Shown here: piece by piece, positions 7,723 through 15,651 of the stretch
Layout of the letters: every line of letters begins with the position of its first letter
Position numbering within the stretch: position 1 is the first letter of the stretch
Assembly: GCA_023301335.1 (NCBI GenBank)
Contig: JALZVA010000168.1
Span: 1 to 23,563, forward strand
Origin: Akkermansiaceae bacterium
Lineage (GTDB): Bacteria > Verrucomicrobiota > Verrucomicrobiia > Verrucomicrobiales > Akkermansiaceae
Direction: 5' to 3'
Length of the DNA: 23,563 nt
Position numbers and translations under genes: made by a program
The notes under the pieces: generated by a model
Database searches by the model: none
Told to the model about the DNA's origin: nothing
Seen by the model: the letters and a program-made list of their open reading frames with translations, nothing else

Positions 7723-8265
7723 TTACTCAGCTAAAAGCTTCAGCCTCTTTTTAAGACGAGCTTTCGAAGCCGCCGACATTCTATCGATAAAGAGAACGCC
7801 ATTGAGATGATCTACTTCATGCTGCAATGCGCGTGCAAGTAACCCATCTGTCTCAATTTCTAGAACCGATCCATCTAATTGAGGTAAGCTTGCCTTCACC
7901 GCGGTTGGGCGTTTCACATTCGCACGGATCTCATGAATACTTAAGCAGCCTTCCATATCGTTTTCCTTATCCCCTAAAAGCTCTAACTCAGGATTAATAA
8001 ACACTAGAGGCATGTAATCCTTTAGCGCTGCATCTTCTCCGTTAAGCCTAAAAAAGCTAACGCACTCAGGGTCATGAGAAACATCTACTACAGCCATACG
8101 CACCTCTACCCCCACCTGTGGAGCAGCTATCCCTACACCGTCCGCAGCATTCATGGTCTCCACCATATCTTCTGCAAGTTTTCTCACCTCATCTGTCACT
8201 TCCGCGACAGCTTTACATTTTTTTCTAAGCACTGGGTTTCCCAGTTGTGTGATTTCTAAGACCAT
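7723..8265 (-). CDS. def: Peptide deformylase
   Basis: This iron/zinc hydrolase removes the formyl group from the initiator methionine of new proteins. 180 residues, typical length. All three motifs are present: G43-V-G-I-A-A-P-Q50, E105-G-C107-L-S, and H149-E150-V-D-H153, with Cys107 and both His as metal ligands and Glu150 as the general base. The gene is the last of an end-to-end set exbB-exbD-def: its ATG lies 2 bases after the exbD stop, and a GGAG inside the exbD 3' end is the only SD-like sequence before it. def is more often paired with fmt, which is not seen here. It ends 15 bases from the stop of cca. Confidence 0.97.
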   Translation of the reverse strand: MVLEITQLGNPVLRKKCKAVAEVTDEVRKLAEDMVETMNAADGVGIAAPQVGVEVRMAVVDVSHDPECVSFFRLNGEDAALKDYMPLVFINPELELLGDKENDMEGCLSIHEIRANVKRPTAVKASLPQLDGSVLEIETDGLLARALQHEVDHLNGVLFIDRMSAASKARLKKRLKLLAE

Positions 8266-8267
8266 CG

Positions 8268-8738
8268 TTATTCTTTCTCCGTTGATTTGTCTTTAATAAG
8301 CCAAGGCACGTCTGAAGCTGAGATACCAGCTTTCTTTAAAGACTCAAGCATGAACACCCACTGTTCTAAGGTCACTTCTTTATCAGCCTTGACCTCTAGT
8401 TTTGCATCAGAACTCATCGCCTCTAAATACGTCACTAACAGATCCTTAGATATTAATGATCCGGCAAACGATATCTGCCCGTCTGCTGCCAGCACGATCT
8501 GAATTCTTTTCTCATTAATATTCTTTGTAGGTAGAGAATCTGTAGATGGTGTCTCCACCTTGAGAGCTGCCTGCTTTCTCTCTTCTCCAGCAGCTGAGGC
8601 ATCACCTGAGCCAGAGGAAGCATCTTCTTTAACGAACTTAGAAGACACTACCGTATAGATCAACAAGATCGCCAAAATATCTAGCAACGATAAAATGGGG
8701 ACGTTGACTGGCTTCTTCTTTGGTGCGTAAAATTTCAT
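8268..8738 (-). CDS. exbD: ExbD/TolR-family proton-channel subunit
   Basis: ExbD pairs with ExbB to form a proton-driven motor in the inner membrane that energises TonB- or Tol-type envelope work. 156 residues: a short basic cytoplasmic start, one membrane segment (about 14-33) with the expected protonatable D20 (LSLLDILAILLIYTVV), a Ser/Ala/Gly linker, and a C-terminal periplasmic domain (about 75-150). Its ATG abuts the exbB stop directly (TAAATG), which implies translational coupling. The gene symbol follows the family; ExbD and TolR cannot be told apart from sequence alone here. No tonB, tolA or tolB is present in the window. Confidence 0.88.
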   Translation of the reverse strand: MKFYAPKKKPVNVPILSLLDILAILLIYTVVSSKFVKEDASSGSGDASAAGEERKQAALKVETPSTDSLPTKNINEKRIQIVLAADGQISFAGSLISKDLLVTYLEAMSSDAKLEVKADKEVTLEQWVFMLESLKKAGISASDVPWLIKDKSTEKE

Positions 8739-9392
8739 TTACTTGGCAATCGTAGCGATAAATTTAGAGAGGGTTAGCTCTAGGCTTGCGGCCATGGTTT
8801 CAATCCTTCTCGTGAAATGGCTTTGTGCGATCACCGCAGGAACCGCTACAGCAAGTCCTGCAATAGTGGTGTAAAGAGCTTCTGAAATTCCCTTAGCCAA
8901 GGCCGTGTGATCGGTATTCTCAGCGTCTAGGCCAGAGAACACACTGACTAATCCAGAAGCTGTCCCCAAAAGCCCTAACAACGGTGCAATCGTTATCACC
9001 ACGTCAAGGATTGCCATTCCTGAGCTAATTTTCACAATAGAATCACGCGCTTTGATTTCTACAGCTTTTTCAATATCCTCCTTTTTTTCGTCTTGTAACC
9101 ACAAGGCTGTTTTACAGAGGAGCCCAAGGGTACTTTGATTTTTCTCTAAACTTTCTTGGAGATCTCCTCCCTTTTGCTCACTCGGTTCTTCCGTAAACCC
9201 TTCGACTAAATTAAGTAGATTCTGAGGTATCACTGTCATCCGGTTGAGACTGATAAATTTATACACAACCGTCGCAAATAGAACAACTGAGGTAGCGATT
9301 ATTAACCACATGAAAAAACCTCCATCGGTTAAGATTTCAGCATAGTTTTCAAATAGCCCTGCGTTTCCTGCCTGTCCCGTTACATATTGCAT
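8739..9392 (-). CDS. exbB: ExbB/MotA/TolQ-family proton-channel subunit
   Basis: This is the inner-membrane stator subunit that works with ExbD. From the ATG at 9392 the protein has 217 residues. It shows three membrane segments in the family layout: FFMWLIIATSVVLFATVVYKF near the N-terminus, then after a cytoplasmic loop ILDVVITIAPLLGLLGTASGL with the family signature APLLGLLGT, and TTIAGLAVAVPAVIAQ. The frame stays open upstream to a TTG at 9440, which would add 16 residues; I chose the ATG because the resulting N-terminus leads directly into the periplasmic segment and TM1. No Shine-Dalgarno helps to decide. It is followed without a gap by exbD and def. A 101-base gap separates it from the thioredoxin-like gene upstream, with no terminator seen, so read-through is possible. 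Confidence 0.88.
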   Translation of the reverse strand: MQYVTGQAGNAGLFENYAEILTDGGFFMWLIIATSVVLFATVVYKFISLNRMTVIPQNLLNLVEGFTEEPSEQKGGDLQESLEKNQSTLGLLCKTALWLQDEKKEDIEKAVEIKARDSIVKISSGMAILDVVITIAPLLGLLGTASGLVSVFSGLDAENTDHTALAKGISEALYTTIAGLAVAVPAVIAQSHFTRRIETMAASLELTLSKFIATIAK

Positions 9393-9493
9393 AAGTCTCA
9401 AATAGCTAAAGCAAGCTGCACTCACACCTAAAAAAGTCAATGGTAGATTAAGCCACTACTTTACCCTTCTCTAAAAGTGCTTCTGAAAAATAC

Positions 9494-10399
9494 CTATGGA
9501 AGCTTCGCTTGTTTTCTCATGTAATTCCGATCCAGCAAACAAAAGTGCGCTTTTGCCTGTTTATGGGATTTCCCTTCAGGAGTTACTAGAGTTACGGTGT
9601 CTTCGGTCTGCCTCAGCATTTTCGCAAATACTTTCTCTCCTTCTACAGAATGCCAAACTCTGTAACCCTTTTTCTCCATCATTTCACGCCAAGCTCCGTA
9701 GGACTGCATAACACCTGCATGCGCGACCTTTAAACGGCCCCAGTAAAAATCTCCATCTCCCTTCGAGTACCCACGATAACGGGCAAACACCTCACCTCGC
9801 GCATCTAACACAAGCACCTCAGGAGAGCCTTTAACACTAAAGCGCTTCACCATATTTTCATAGTACTGTTTTTTACGTAGCTCAAGTGCTCTCGAATCAT
9901 CTGGATCGACACTCCCTTTATCTATCAAGAGTGGCGAGAAATTCTTTTTCACCCATCGTTCAAAGTCGCTCCGTCCAAACAACTCTTGTGCAAGACGTTT
10001 ACTAATCCCGCTTCCTTTACTATCACTAAACCACACTAAGAGAGGCTTAGATTCTTGACGAGAACGCTGAATCGCAACCTTATAATCCTGTGTCCACGTT
10101 GGCTGTTTATCTTTCCAGCCCCCTGTGGCACCAGGGGTGAAATTTACATCTGGATTTTCTGGCGCCCACTCTACATTATTGTGAATATCCTCAATTTCAT
10201 TATTAGAGAATTTAGCTACAAACTTCCCTGGTGCGCCCGCGGCTCCATACTTCTCATAGCCTTCACTATCTCCAGCATCAACATCTGACCACTTCCGTTC
10301 ATTCGGGTTTTCGAATTTAGGAGTTTTAAAAGGACTCAAATTCCCACAGCTCACTAATAAGCTGGGGCTCAGAATGCAAAACAGTAAGCGTTTATTCAT
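9494..10399 (-). CDS. Thioredoxin-fold lipoprotein without CxxC, with SHD1-like tail
   Basis: 301 residues. The N-terminus is a lipoprotein signal with lipobox L15-V-S-C18. Residues ~100-220 look like a thioredoxin-like domain: a helix and strand (KPLLVWFSDSKGSG) where the active-site CxxC should sit, and later VKGSPEVLVLDARGEVFARYRGY, the cis-Pro strand and following hairpin. The CxxC position reads DSKGSG, so a redox role is unlikely. The last ~55 residues (YRVWHSVEGEKVFAKML...VTLVTPEGKSHKQAKAHFCLLDRNYM) resemble the SHD1-type repeat common in Planctomycetes and Verrucomicrobia secreted proteins. It is probably a periplasmic binding or scaffold protein; the partner is unknown. Its ATG overlaps the stop of the LOG-family gene upstream (shared base 10399), so the two are translationally coupled. 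Confidence 0.8.
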   Translation of the reverse strand: MNKRLLFCILSPSLLVSCGNLSPFKTPKFENPNERKWSDVDAGDSEGYEKYGAAGAPGKFVAKFSNNEIEDIHNNVEWAPENPDVNFTPGATGGWKDKQPTWTQDYKVAIQRSRQESKPLLVWFSDSKGSGISKRLAQELFGRSDFERWVKKNFSPLLIDKGSVDPDDSRALELRKKQYYENMVKRFSVKGSPEVLVLDARGEVFARYRGYSKGDGDFYWGRLKVAHAGVMQSYGAWREMMEKKGYRVWHSVEGEKVFAKMLRQTEDTVTLVTPEGKSHKQAKAHFCLLDRNYMRKQAKLP

Positions 10400-11490
10400 T
10401 ACACTCCGTTAACGCGGTTAATCAAAAGGCGTAATTTACCAAAGTCGCGCCTTTTATGACGTAGGAAAATACGTGGTAGGTCTGCTATATCCGCCTCATT
10501 TTCCTCACCCTTCAATGCTCCACTTTTTTGGATGACTCCAGACTTAATAATATCTGCGAATTCCTCATTAAGCTCTGCTATTTTTGCGTCACTCAAAGCT
10601 TCCTGCATGCGAATCACAAGCTTATCTCCAATGTACCTATAGGAATGAAAATTAGAGTAAAAATCCGTAATCTCTTTCATCGCCACATCAATATCATCGG
10701 TCACTTTGAAAAGGTGGAAATCTGTCTCAGAAATCAGTCCATCTTTCAGAAGGTGATCACGCATTAATCTTTCCCAGAATTTCCAATAGTCTCCACCCTT
10801 TGCGTCAACTAAGATAATTGGGTAAACTGTCGCCTTCCCCGTCTGGATCAATGTCAATGCTTCAAATACTTCATCCATCGTTCCTACCCCGCCAGGGAAA
10901 CCAACTGCGGCATCTGCCTCCTTCACAAAGGAGAGCTTGCGCGTAAAGAAGTAGTTAAACTCTATCAGCTTTTGATCGCCATTGATGAATTCATTCGCTG
11001 AAGCCTCAAAAGGAAGTGAAATGTCTAATCCGAAGCTATCCTCTCTCCCTGCTCCCTCATTCCCCGCAGCCATGATACCTGGACCTGCACCCGTGATGGT
11101 CATATAGCCAAGCTCTGTGAGCTTTTCACAAAAATGCACAGCTGTCTGATACTCTTCCTCTTCAGGCTTGGTTCTCGCCGAACCAAATACCGCTACCTTA
11201 CGGCGATCTTTATACGGGTGGAAGACTTCATTGGCATGACGCATCTCCTTGAGTGTGCGATTCATCATCTTAAAGTTTGAAAAACTCGTTGTCCCCTTAG
11301 CTGTCCTCACTGCCGTCACCATCATCTCAGCGAGTAAGCATGCCTTCTCTTGCCCAACGATATCCATCGCTAAATCCAGTAATTTTTTATCAATCCCTGC
11401 ATCACCAGTTGATCCAACATGATTACAGCTAGCTTCGAGCATGGCTCCATTTAGATCGCGCTCCTGCGGGGCTTTTTGTCGTTTTTCCAT
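10399..11490 (-). CDS. LOG-family (TIGR00730-like) nucleotide phosphoribohydrolase
   Basis: Members with this fold cleave nucleoside 5'-monophosphates to base and ribose 5-phosphate; plant and some bacterial ones release cytokinins. 363 residues, larger than the ~190 of minimal LOG proteins. The core is about residues 95-290: FGSARTKP (102-109), GAGPGIMAAGNEGA (134-147), TRKLSF with R184-K185, and the signature P199-G-G-V-G-T-M-D-E207. A helical N-terminal extension (1-95) and a C-terminal extension (~290-363) resemble larger bacterial LOG-like proteins rather than true PpnN. The base specificity cannot be read. It heads the minus-strand group, and its stop overlaps the start of the thioredoxin-like lipoprotein gene. 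The 208 bases upstream separate it from a divergent small lipoprotein gene and show no convincing promoter hexamers. Confidence 0.9.
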   Translation of the reverse strand: MEKRQKAPQERDLNGAMLEASCNHVGSTGDAGIDKKLLDLAMDIVGQEKACLLAEMMVTAVRTAKGTTSFSNFKMMNRTLKEMRHANEVFHPYKDRRKVAVFGSARTKPEEEEYQTAVHFCEKLTELGYMTITGAGPGIMAAGNEGAGREDSFGLDISLPFEASANEFINGDQKLIEFNYFFTRKLSFVKEADAAVGFPGGVGTMDEVFEALTLIQTGKATVYPIILVDAKGGDYWKFWERLMRDHLLKDGLISETDFHLFKVTDDIDVAMKEITDFYSNFHSYRYIGDKLVIRMQEALSDAKIAELNEEFADIIKSGVIQKSGALKGEENEADIADLPRIFLRHKRRDFGKLRLLINRVNGV

Positions 11491-11698
11491 AATTTAAAAA
11501 GTAGATAGTGAAAGGTTTCCCTATAAAATAGAGGAGAAACTTAAGATGCCCAGAATAAAAATAGGAATCGTCTTTTACATCACTAAAACGCTCCATCAGT
11601 AGCAAAATGTCTCATTTTACCTTCCTCAATCTTCTCTAGCGCCTTTGCTACTACATTATTCTTGCTTTCTTAAGTGAATATTCTACCACAGCCCCGTC

Positions 11699-11920
11699 AT
11701 GAAACGTATTTTACTAGTTCTTGGTACCGCGATTGTAGCCCTTACAGGTGTTTCTTGTGAGAAGCATAATTGGGAGGATACCGTGAAGGTTGTTGAAGAA
11801 GAAATCCGCGATGAGGACGGAAACTTAGTAGAGGTCCGCTCTACTGAGGTTGTCGAAACAAAAGGCGCTAAGCGTTTTTTTATTGAAGACGAAAAGGTTT
11901 CCAAAAAATCTAAGCACTAA
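11699..11920 (+). CDS. Small lipoprotein (73 residues), hypothetical
   Basis: MKRILLVLGTAIVALTGVSC gives a short lipoprotein signal with lipobox G17-V-S-C20. The mature part is about 54 residues, highly charged: an acidic stretch rich in Val/Glu (EDTVKVVEEEIRDEDGN, then VEVRSTEVVETK) and a basic end (KVSKKSKH). No family is recognised. It is followed about 50 bases on by a good terminator and is probably its own transcript. The signal peptide, lipobox and terminator support a real gene. Confidence 0.75.
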   Translation: MKRILLVLGTAIVALTGVSCEKHNWEDTVKVVEEEIRDEDGNLVEVRSTEVVETKGAKRFFIEDEKVSKKSKH

Positions 11921-11971
11921 AAGTAGTGCGGAAAAGCCTCTAAACAGATTCCATCCGAACCTCTTGAAATG

Positions 11972-12003
11972 AGTGCTTGTCCGTCTTCGGTCAGCACTTT
12001 TTT
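11972..12003 (+). terminator. Rho-independent terminator after the small lipoprotein gene
   Basis: AGTGCT (11972-11977) pairs with AGCACT (11993-11998). An inner CCG/CGG stem caps it with a TCTT loop. A run of six T follows (11998-12003). It separates the small lipoprotein gene from the next operon, whose first ATG is only 20 bases further on, so that operon's promoter may overlap the hairpin or lie upstream of it. Confidence 0.8.
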
Positions 12004-12023
12004 GCGTTTAGTGAGACACTCTA

Positions 12024-13166
12024 ATGAATCTAAAAAAATCACCACTTTGGCTTTGGCCTAATACCTTGAGCTTAGATGCTCCATTGGTGGCGATCGCTTG
12101 GGTTTGGATGCTCGCTCATGCTTTAGGAGTCCGCTATTTTGAGGTTTCCGCACTTTGGATTCTCTTTGGAGTCGTCTGGGCTATCTATATCACTGACAGG
12201 ATGATTGATTCGTGGAAGAGTCCTCAGCTCAGAGAGGTGAACTTTAGACATGCCTTTGCTTGGAGATTTCGCTGGATTCTCTCTGGATGTGTCGCCCTCA
12301 CTATCGGTCTAGCTACTTACTACACCCTTTATAAGCTTCCTTCTGCCATGCTCTCGGCGGGTGTAGCTGTAGCCTTTCTCGTCTTTCTCTATCTTCTTTC
12401 CATCACCCTCGGAAAGCAGAAAAATATTTTTCTGAAATTCCTCCCTCAGGGGCTATTTGCGCTTATCTGTTGTCTCTTTATCGTCGATCGACTGCTCCCT
12501 CAGATGATTTTCGTTACAGGCTCCACCACCGGGGGGATAACTGCCGCAAGCCTCTTTGGCCTACTCGTCGCAGGACTAGTTCTACGCCTCTCAGCCTACT
12601 TTAAAAGTGAGCGTATCCCCTACGGGAAAAATCTAGCAGCTGGGCTGATATTCGCCCTTGGTGTGGCAATCCCCGCACGTTTATACCAGAGCAACTCACC
12701 AGAGGTGATTGTCGATGTGATTTACCCGCTCATCGATGGAGATAAATTCCTTTTTACTGGCATCTTTGATACTTTTTATAACATCGCCGTCTTGATCGGT
12801 GATCACCTCATCCGCGTCGTGGGAACGATCGAAACTGTGAGCTTTGGTGTCTTGTGTATGCTCAATATCACCGCCATAGATTTATGGGAGCATTCAAGAA
12901 AATCAGACAATCCAGAGGTAAAAGCAGCCAATGAAATGACTCTCACAATGGGAATTATGGGGCTCTTTACCTTCCTCGTTTTCTATCTCCTCATGGTGGA
13001 TCAAACAGCCGCTCCTTATTTTTATTCCATCCTAGCCGCCTGTGCTATCCTTCACCTTGTTAATCGAGTTAGGACAAACTTTACGCTGGATGCCCAAAGG
13101 GTACTAGCAGATATTGCCCTTCTGGCACCGATTCCTTTTTATTACCTATTCATAACCATTACCTAG
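12024..13166 (+). CDS. Polytopic membrane protein, weakly UbiA-like, hypothetical
   Basis: 380 residues with about nine to ten hydrophobic segments. I do not recognise a named family. Two features faintly recall UbiA-type prenyltransferases. After the second membrane segment comes Y55-I-T-D58-R-M-I-D62-S-W, a DxxxD pair, followed by RHAFAWRFRW with basic residues. Near residues 272-285 LNITAIDLWEHSRKSD sits at another membrane boundary. The match is much poorer than for the clear UbiA-family protein at 3556-4431, so a prenyltransferase role is only a guess. It starts the plus-strand operon: its stop lies 2 bases before the pyrophosphatase ATG, and proB, proA and the DUF368 gene follow. No Shine-Dalgarno precedes the ATG (ttagtgagacactctaATG). 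Confidence 0.75.
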   Translation: MNLKKSPLWLWPNTLSLDAPLVAIAWVWMLAHALGVRYFEVSALWILFGVVWAIYITDRMIDSWKSPQLREVNFRHAFAWRFRWILSGCVALTIGLATYYTLYKLPSAMLSAGVAVAFLVFLYLLSITLGKQKNIFLKFLPQGLFALICCLFIVDRLLPQMIFVTGSTTGGITAASLFGLLVAGLVLRLSAYFKSERIPYGKNLAAGLIFALGVAIPARLYQSNSPEVIVDVIYPLIDGDKFLFTGIFDTFYNIAVLIGDHLIRVVGTIETVSFGVLCMLNITAIDLWEHSRKSDNPEVKAANEMTLTMGIMGLFTFLVFYLLMVDQTAAPYFYSILAACAILHLVNRVRTNFTLDAQRVLADIALLAPIPFYYLFITIT

Positions 13167-13168
13167 AT

Positions 13169-14890
13169 ATGTCACAAGATAAGGACAGCTCACTCTACAT
13201 CATTGGCCACAAAAATCCTGATACGGACGCTATTTGCTCAGCCATCGCGCATGCCTCTCTTTTAAAAGCCATCGGCTATACAGATGTGGAAGCGATCTGC
13301 TGCGGTGAAATTCCAGAGCGCACTCAATGGGTGCTCGATCAAGCCAATCTCCCAGCTCCACGTCTGGTCATGGATGTTAGAACCACAGCTGGAGACCTCG
13401 TGCAATGCGGAGAAGCTCAATGTGGAGAAACCAACTTTAAAGTCAGCCAGCACGACACCATCCTGACTGCCTACCGCACTATGATGGACGCGCAACTTAA
13501 AAGTGTCCCAGTAGTGAATGAGAATAATGAAATCATTGGGCTGCTCAAGCTCGCAGATCTCTTACAGCTGATGATGCCTTCCCAGACCAAAGGGCTCCCA
13601 GTGAAAACCATCCATGCGACTTTTGCCAATACTATCAAAGTGCTAGAAGGATCATCTGTGGGAGCTGACATCCCTGACGACAAAGAGGAAGAAGAATTAG
13701 TTTTATTCGTGTCTGCCTCTAGCTCAGAAACTATTAAAAAACGCCTCCATAATGATGATGGTGCACAGAAAAAGCGAGTCGCTATCTGCGGAGACCGCCC
13801 AGAAGTGCAGCAATTACTCCTTGATGAAGGGGTCAGAGCTTTGGTGATCACTGGTGGAGTTAGTATCAGTGATCCGCTCATCGCCAAGGCGAAGGACCTA
13901 GGCATCATTGTGATTTACAGTGAGCACGACTCTGCCACTACCGTCCAGCTAATGCGCTGTTCTCGCTCTGTGCAGACCGCCCTCACAGAAGATTACATCT
14001 GTATCGGTGAAAAAGAAGCTGTGAGCAGTTTCAAAGATCGCCTCACCGCCAGTAATCAAGAAATTTTCCCCGTCATTGCAAAGGATTCACAAACCTTACT
14101 AGGCACTTTTTCCACCTCAGCCCTCGTTTCTCCACCAAGAAAAAATCTCGTGCTCGTAGATCATAATGAGTATGCCCAAGCAGTCAAAGGTGTGGAAGAA
14201 GCACGTGTGGTTGAAGTGATTGACCACCACCGCCTCGCTGGGGATATCGTCACACGTGAACCTATCACTTACCTTAATGAGCCTGTCGGTTCCACCTGCA
14301 CCTTAGTCGCACGAAAGTTCAAGTGGCGTGGAATCAAACCAGACCGAGGCACCGCCCTCTGTCTCTGTGCGGGACTCATCTCAGACACCTTAAATCTCAC
14401 CTCCCCGACCACTACAGAACTCGATCAAGAAATCCTCCAGTGGCTCTGTGAAATCGCAGACATCAATGCAGAGGAGTTCACCAAAGGCTTCTTCGAAGCA
14501 GGCTCATTACTCCTGCATGGATCGGCGGATGAAATCGTCGGTGTGGACAGAAAGGAATTTAAAGAAGGTGGAGCTTTCGTCAGCATCTCTCAGATTGAAG
14601 AAATTGTAGTGACCTCACTCCCGAACCGAATTGATGAAATCCGAGCCTCGCTCCAATCTCTAATCAATCAACATGGTTATGATGCTGCGATCATCGCAGT
14701 CACAGATATTTCATCACACACCTCAACCATCCTCGCAGCTGGCTCCGAGAGTATTGCCAACGCCATGCCTTACGAGCAGACTGAGCCCGGTATTTGGCAC
14801 GCTCCAGGAGTGGTGAGCCGCAAGAAGCAAATTTTTCCTGCAATGTGTGAAGCCATCTACAAAGCGACCGACACCACGCTAGAGGTATAA
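13169..14890 (+). CDS. Family II inorganic pyrophosphatase with CBS and DRTGG regulatory domains
   Basis: This Mn/Co-dependent enzyme hydrolyses pyrophosphate in the cytoplasm. 573 residues, the length of the CBS-DRTGG subclass rather than the ~310 of simple PpaC. The DHH core is split by the regulatory insert: G13-H14-K-N-P-D18-T-D20 at the N-terminus, then after the insert D331-H-N-E334, D352-H-H354, and SDTLNLTSPTTT. The DHHA2 domain has S550-R-K-K-Q554 for substrate binding. The insert runs CBS (~70-135, KSVPVVNENNEIIGLLKL), DRTGG (~150-265), then CBS (~275-325, FPVIAKDSQTLLGTF). In studied members adenine nucleotides bind the CBS pair, AMP/ADP inhibiting and ATP or diadenosine polyphosphates activating. 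The gene is packed between the membrane protein (2-base gap) and proB (stop and start share base 14890). Confidence 0.95.
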   Translation: MSQDKDSSLYIIGHKNPDTDAICSAIAHASLLKAIGYTDVEAICCGEIPERTQWVLDQANLPAPRLVMDVRTTAGDLVQCGEAQCGETNFKVSQHDTILTAYRTMMDAQLKSVPVVNENNEIIGLLKLADLLQLMMPSQTKGLPVKTIHATFANTIKVLEGSSVGADIPDDKEEEELVLFVSASSSETIKKRLHNDDGAQKKRVAICGDRPEVQQLLLDEGVRALVITGGVSISDPLIAKAKDLGIIVIYSEHDSATTVQLMRCSRSVQTALTEDYICIGEKEAVSSFKDRLTASNQEIFPVIAKDSQTLLGTFSTSALVSPPRKNLVLVDHNEYAQAVKGVEEARVVEVIDHHRLAGDIVTREPITYLNEPVGSTCTLVARKFKWRGIKPDRGTALCLCAGLISDTLNLTSPTTTELDQEILQWLCEIADINAEEFTKGFFEAGSLLLHGSADEIVGVDRKEFKEGGAFVSISQIEEIVVTSLPNRIDEIRASLQSLINQHGYDAAIIAVTDISSHTSTILAAGSESIANAMPYEQTEPGIWHAPGVVSRKKQIFPAMCEAIYKATDTTLEV

Positions 14891-15651
14891 TGAAGCAAGC
14901 TCTCACCATCATTAAAATAGGCACTGGCGTTCTCACTCGTGAGAGTGATGGTCAGCTTGATAAGAACTCTTTGGAGCAGCTTGTCTCTGCCGTCGTCGAA
15001 GTGGTCGCCTTAGGCCGCCGCTGCATCCTTGTTTCCAGTGGAGCTGTCGGTGCTGGAATCTCTGGCTTAGGACTGACCTCTTACCCCGATGACATCAAAA
15101 CTCGCCAAGCCTGTGCCTCGATCGGTCAAACACGATTGATCCACACCTACCAGAGCCTCTTTCAGAGCTTCAACCTCAATGTGGCACAGTTACTTTTGAC
15201 CGCTGATGATTTTAATAAAAAAGAACGGAGTGAAAGAGTGTTAGACACACTTCATAAATTATTAGAATATGAAAATATCATTCCTATCATTAATGAAAAT
15301 GATTCTGTCGCAGTGGAAGAACTCAGCATGGGAGATAACGACATGCTTTCTGCACGCGTCGCGCACCTGTTAGGAGCTGATCAGCTTATCCTCCTCACCT
15401 CAGTGGACGGGCTTATGCCTCCTAGCGGTGAGGGCATCGTCAAAGAAGTAAAAGACATCTCCGAGGTCTTAGAATTTGCCAGAGATGATAGTGGAAAATT
15501 TTCTATTGGAGGCATGAGATCAAAACTAGAAGCTGTACAGTATGCAGTGTCTCATGGAACCGAGACCTATATCGCCAATGGAAGAAATCCTAAAAACATT
15601 AGTAAACTTGTGTTAGGAAAAGGCATAGGAACCAAATTTTTAAAGCTATGA
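14890..15651 (+). CDS. proB: Glutamate 5-kinase, short form without PUA domain
   Basis: This is the first step of proline synthesis: ATP-dependent phosphorylation of L-glutamate to gamma-glutamyl phosphate. 253 residues cover only the amino-acid-kinase domain; the ~100-residue C-terminal PUA domain of E. coli ProB is absent, and the protein ends at KLVLGKGIGTKFLKL. Motifs are VSSGAVGAGISGLGL, IPIINENDSVA, GDNDMLSARVA and GGMRSKLEA. The start overlaps the pyrophosphatase stop (TAATG) and the stop overlaps the proA start (ATGA), so translation of the three is coupled. Feedback inhibition by proline is known for the kinase family; how this short form responds cannot be read from sequence. Confidence 0.96.
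   Translation: MKQALTIIKIGTGVLTRESDGQLDKNSLEQLVSAVVEVVALGRRCILVSSGAVGAGISGLGLTSYPDDIKTRQACASIGQTRLIHTYQSLFQSFNLNVAQLLLTADDFNKKERSERVLDTLHKLLEYENIIPIINENDSVAVEELSMGDNDMLSARVAHLLGADQLILLTSVDGLMPPSGEGIVKEVKDISEVLEFARDDSGKFSIGGMRSKLEAVQYAVSHGTETYIANGRNPKNISKLVLGKGIGTKFLKL

Noticed and set aside
13471..13908. Minus-strand open frame of 145 codons inside the pyrophosphatase gene
   Set aside because: Antisense shadow of a conserved domain; no motif, no upstream signals.
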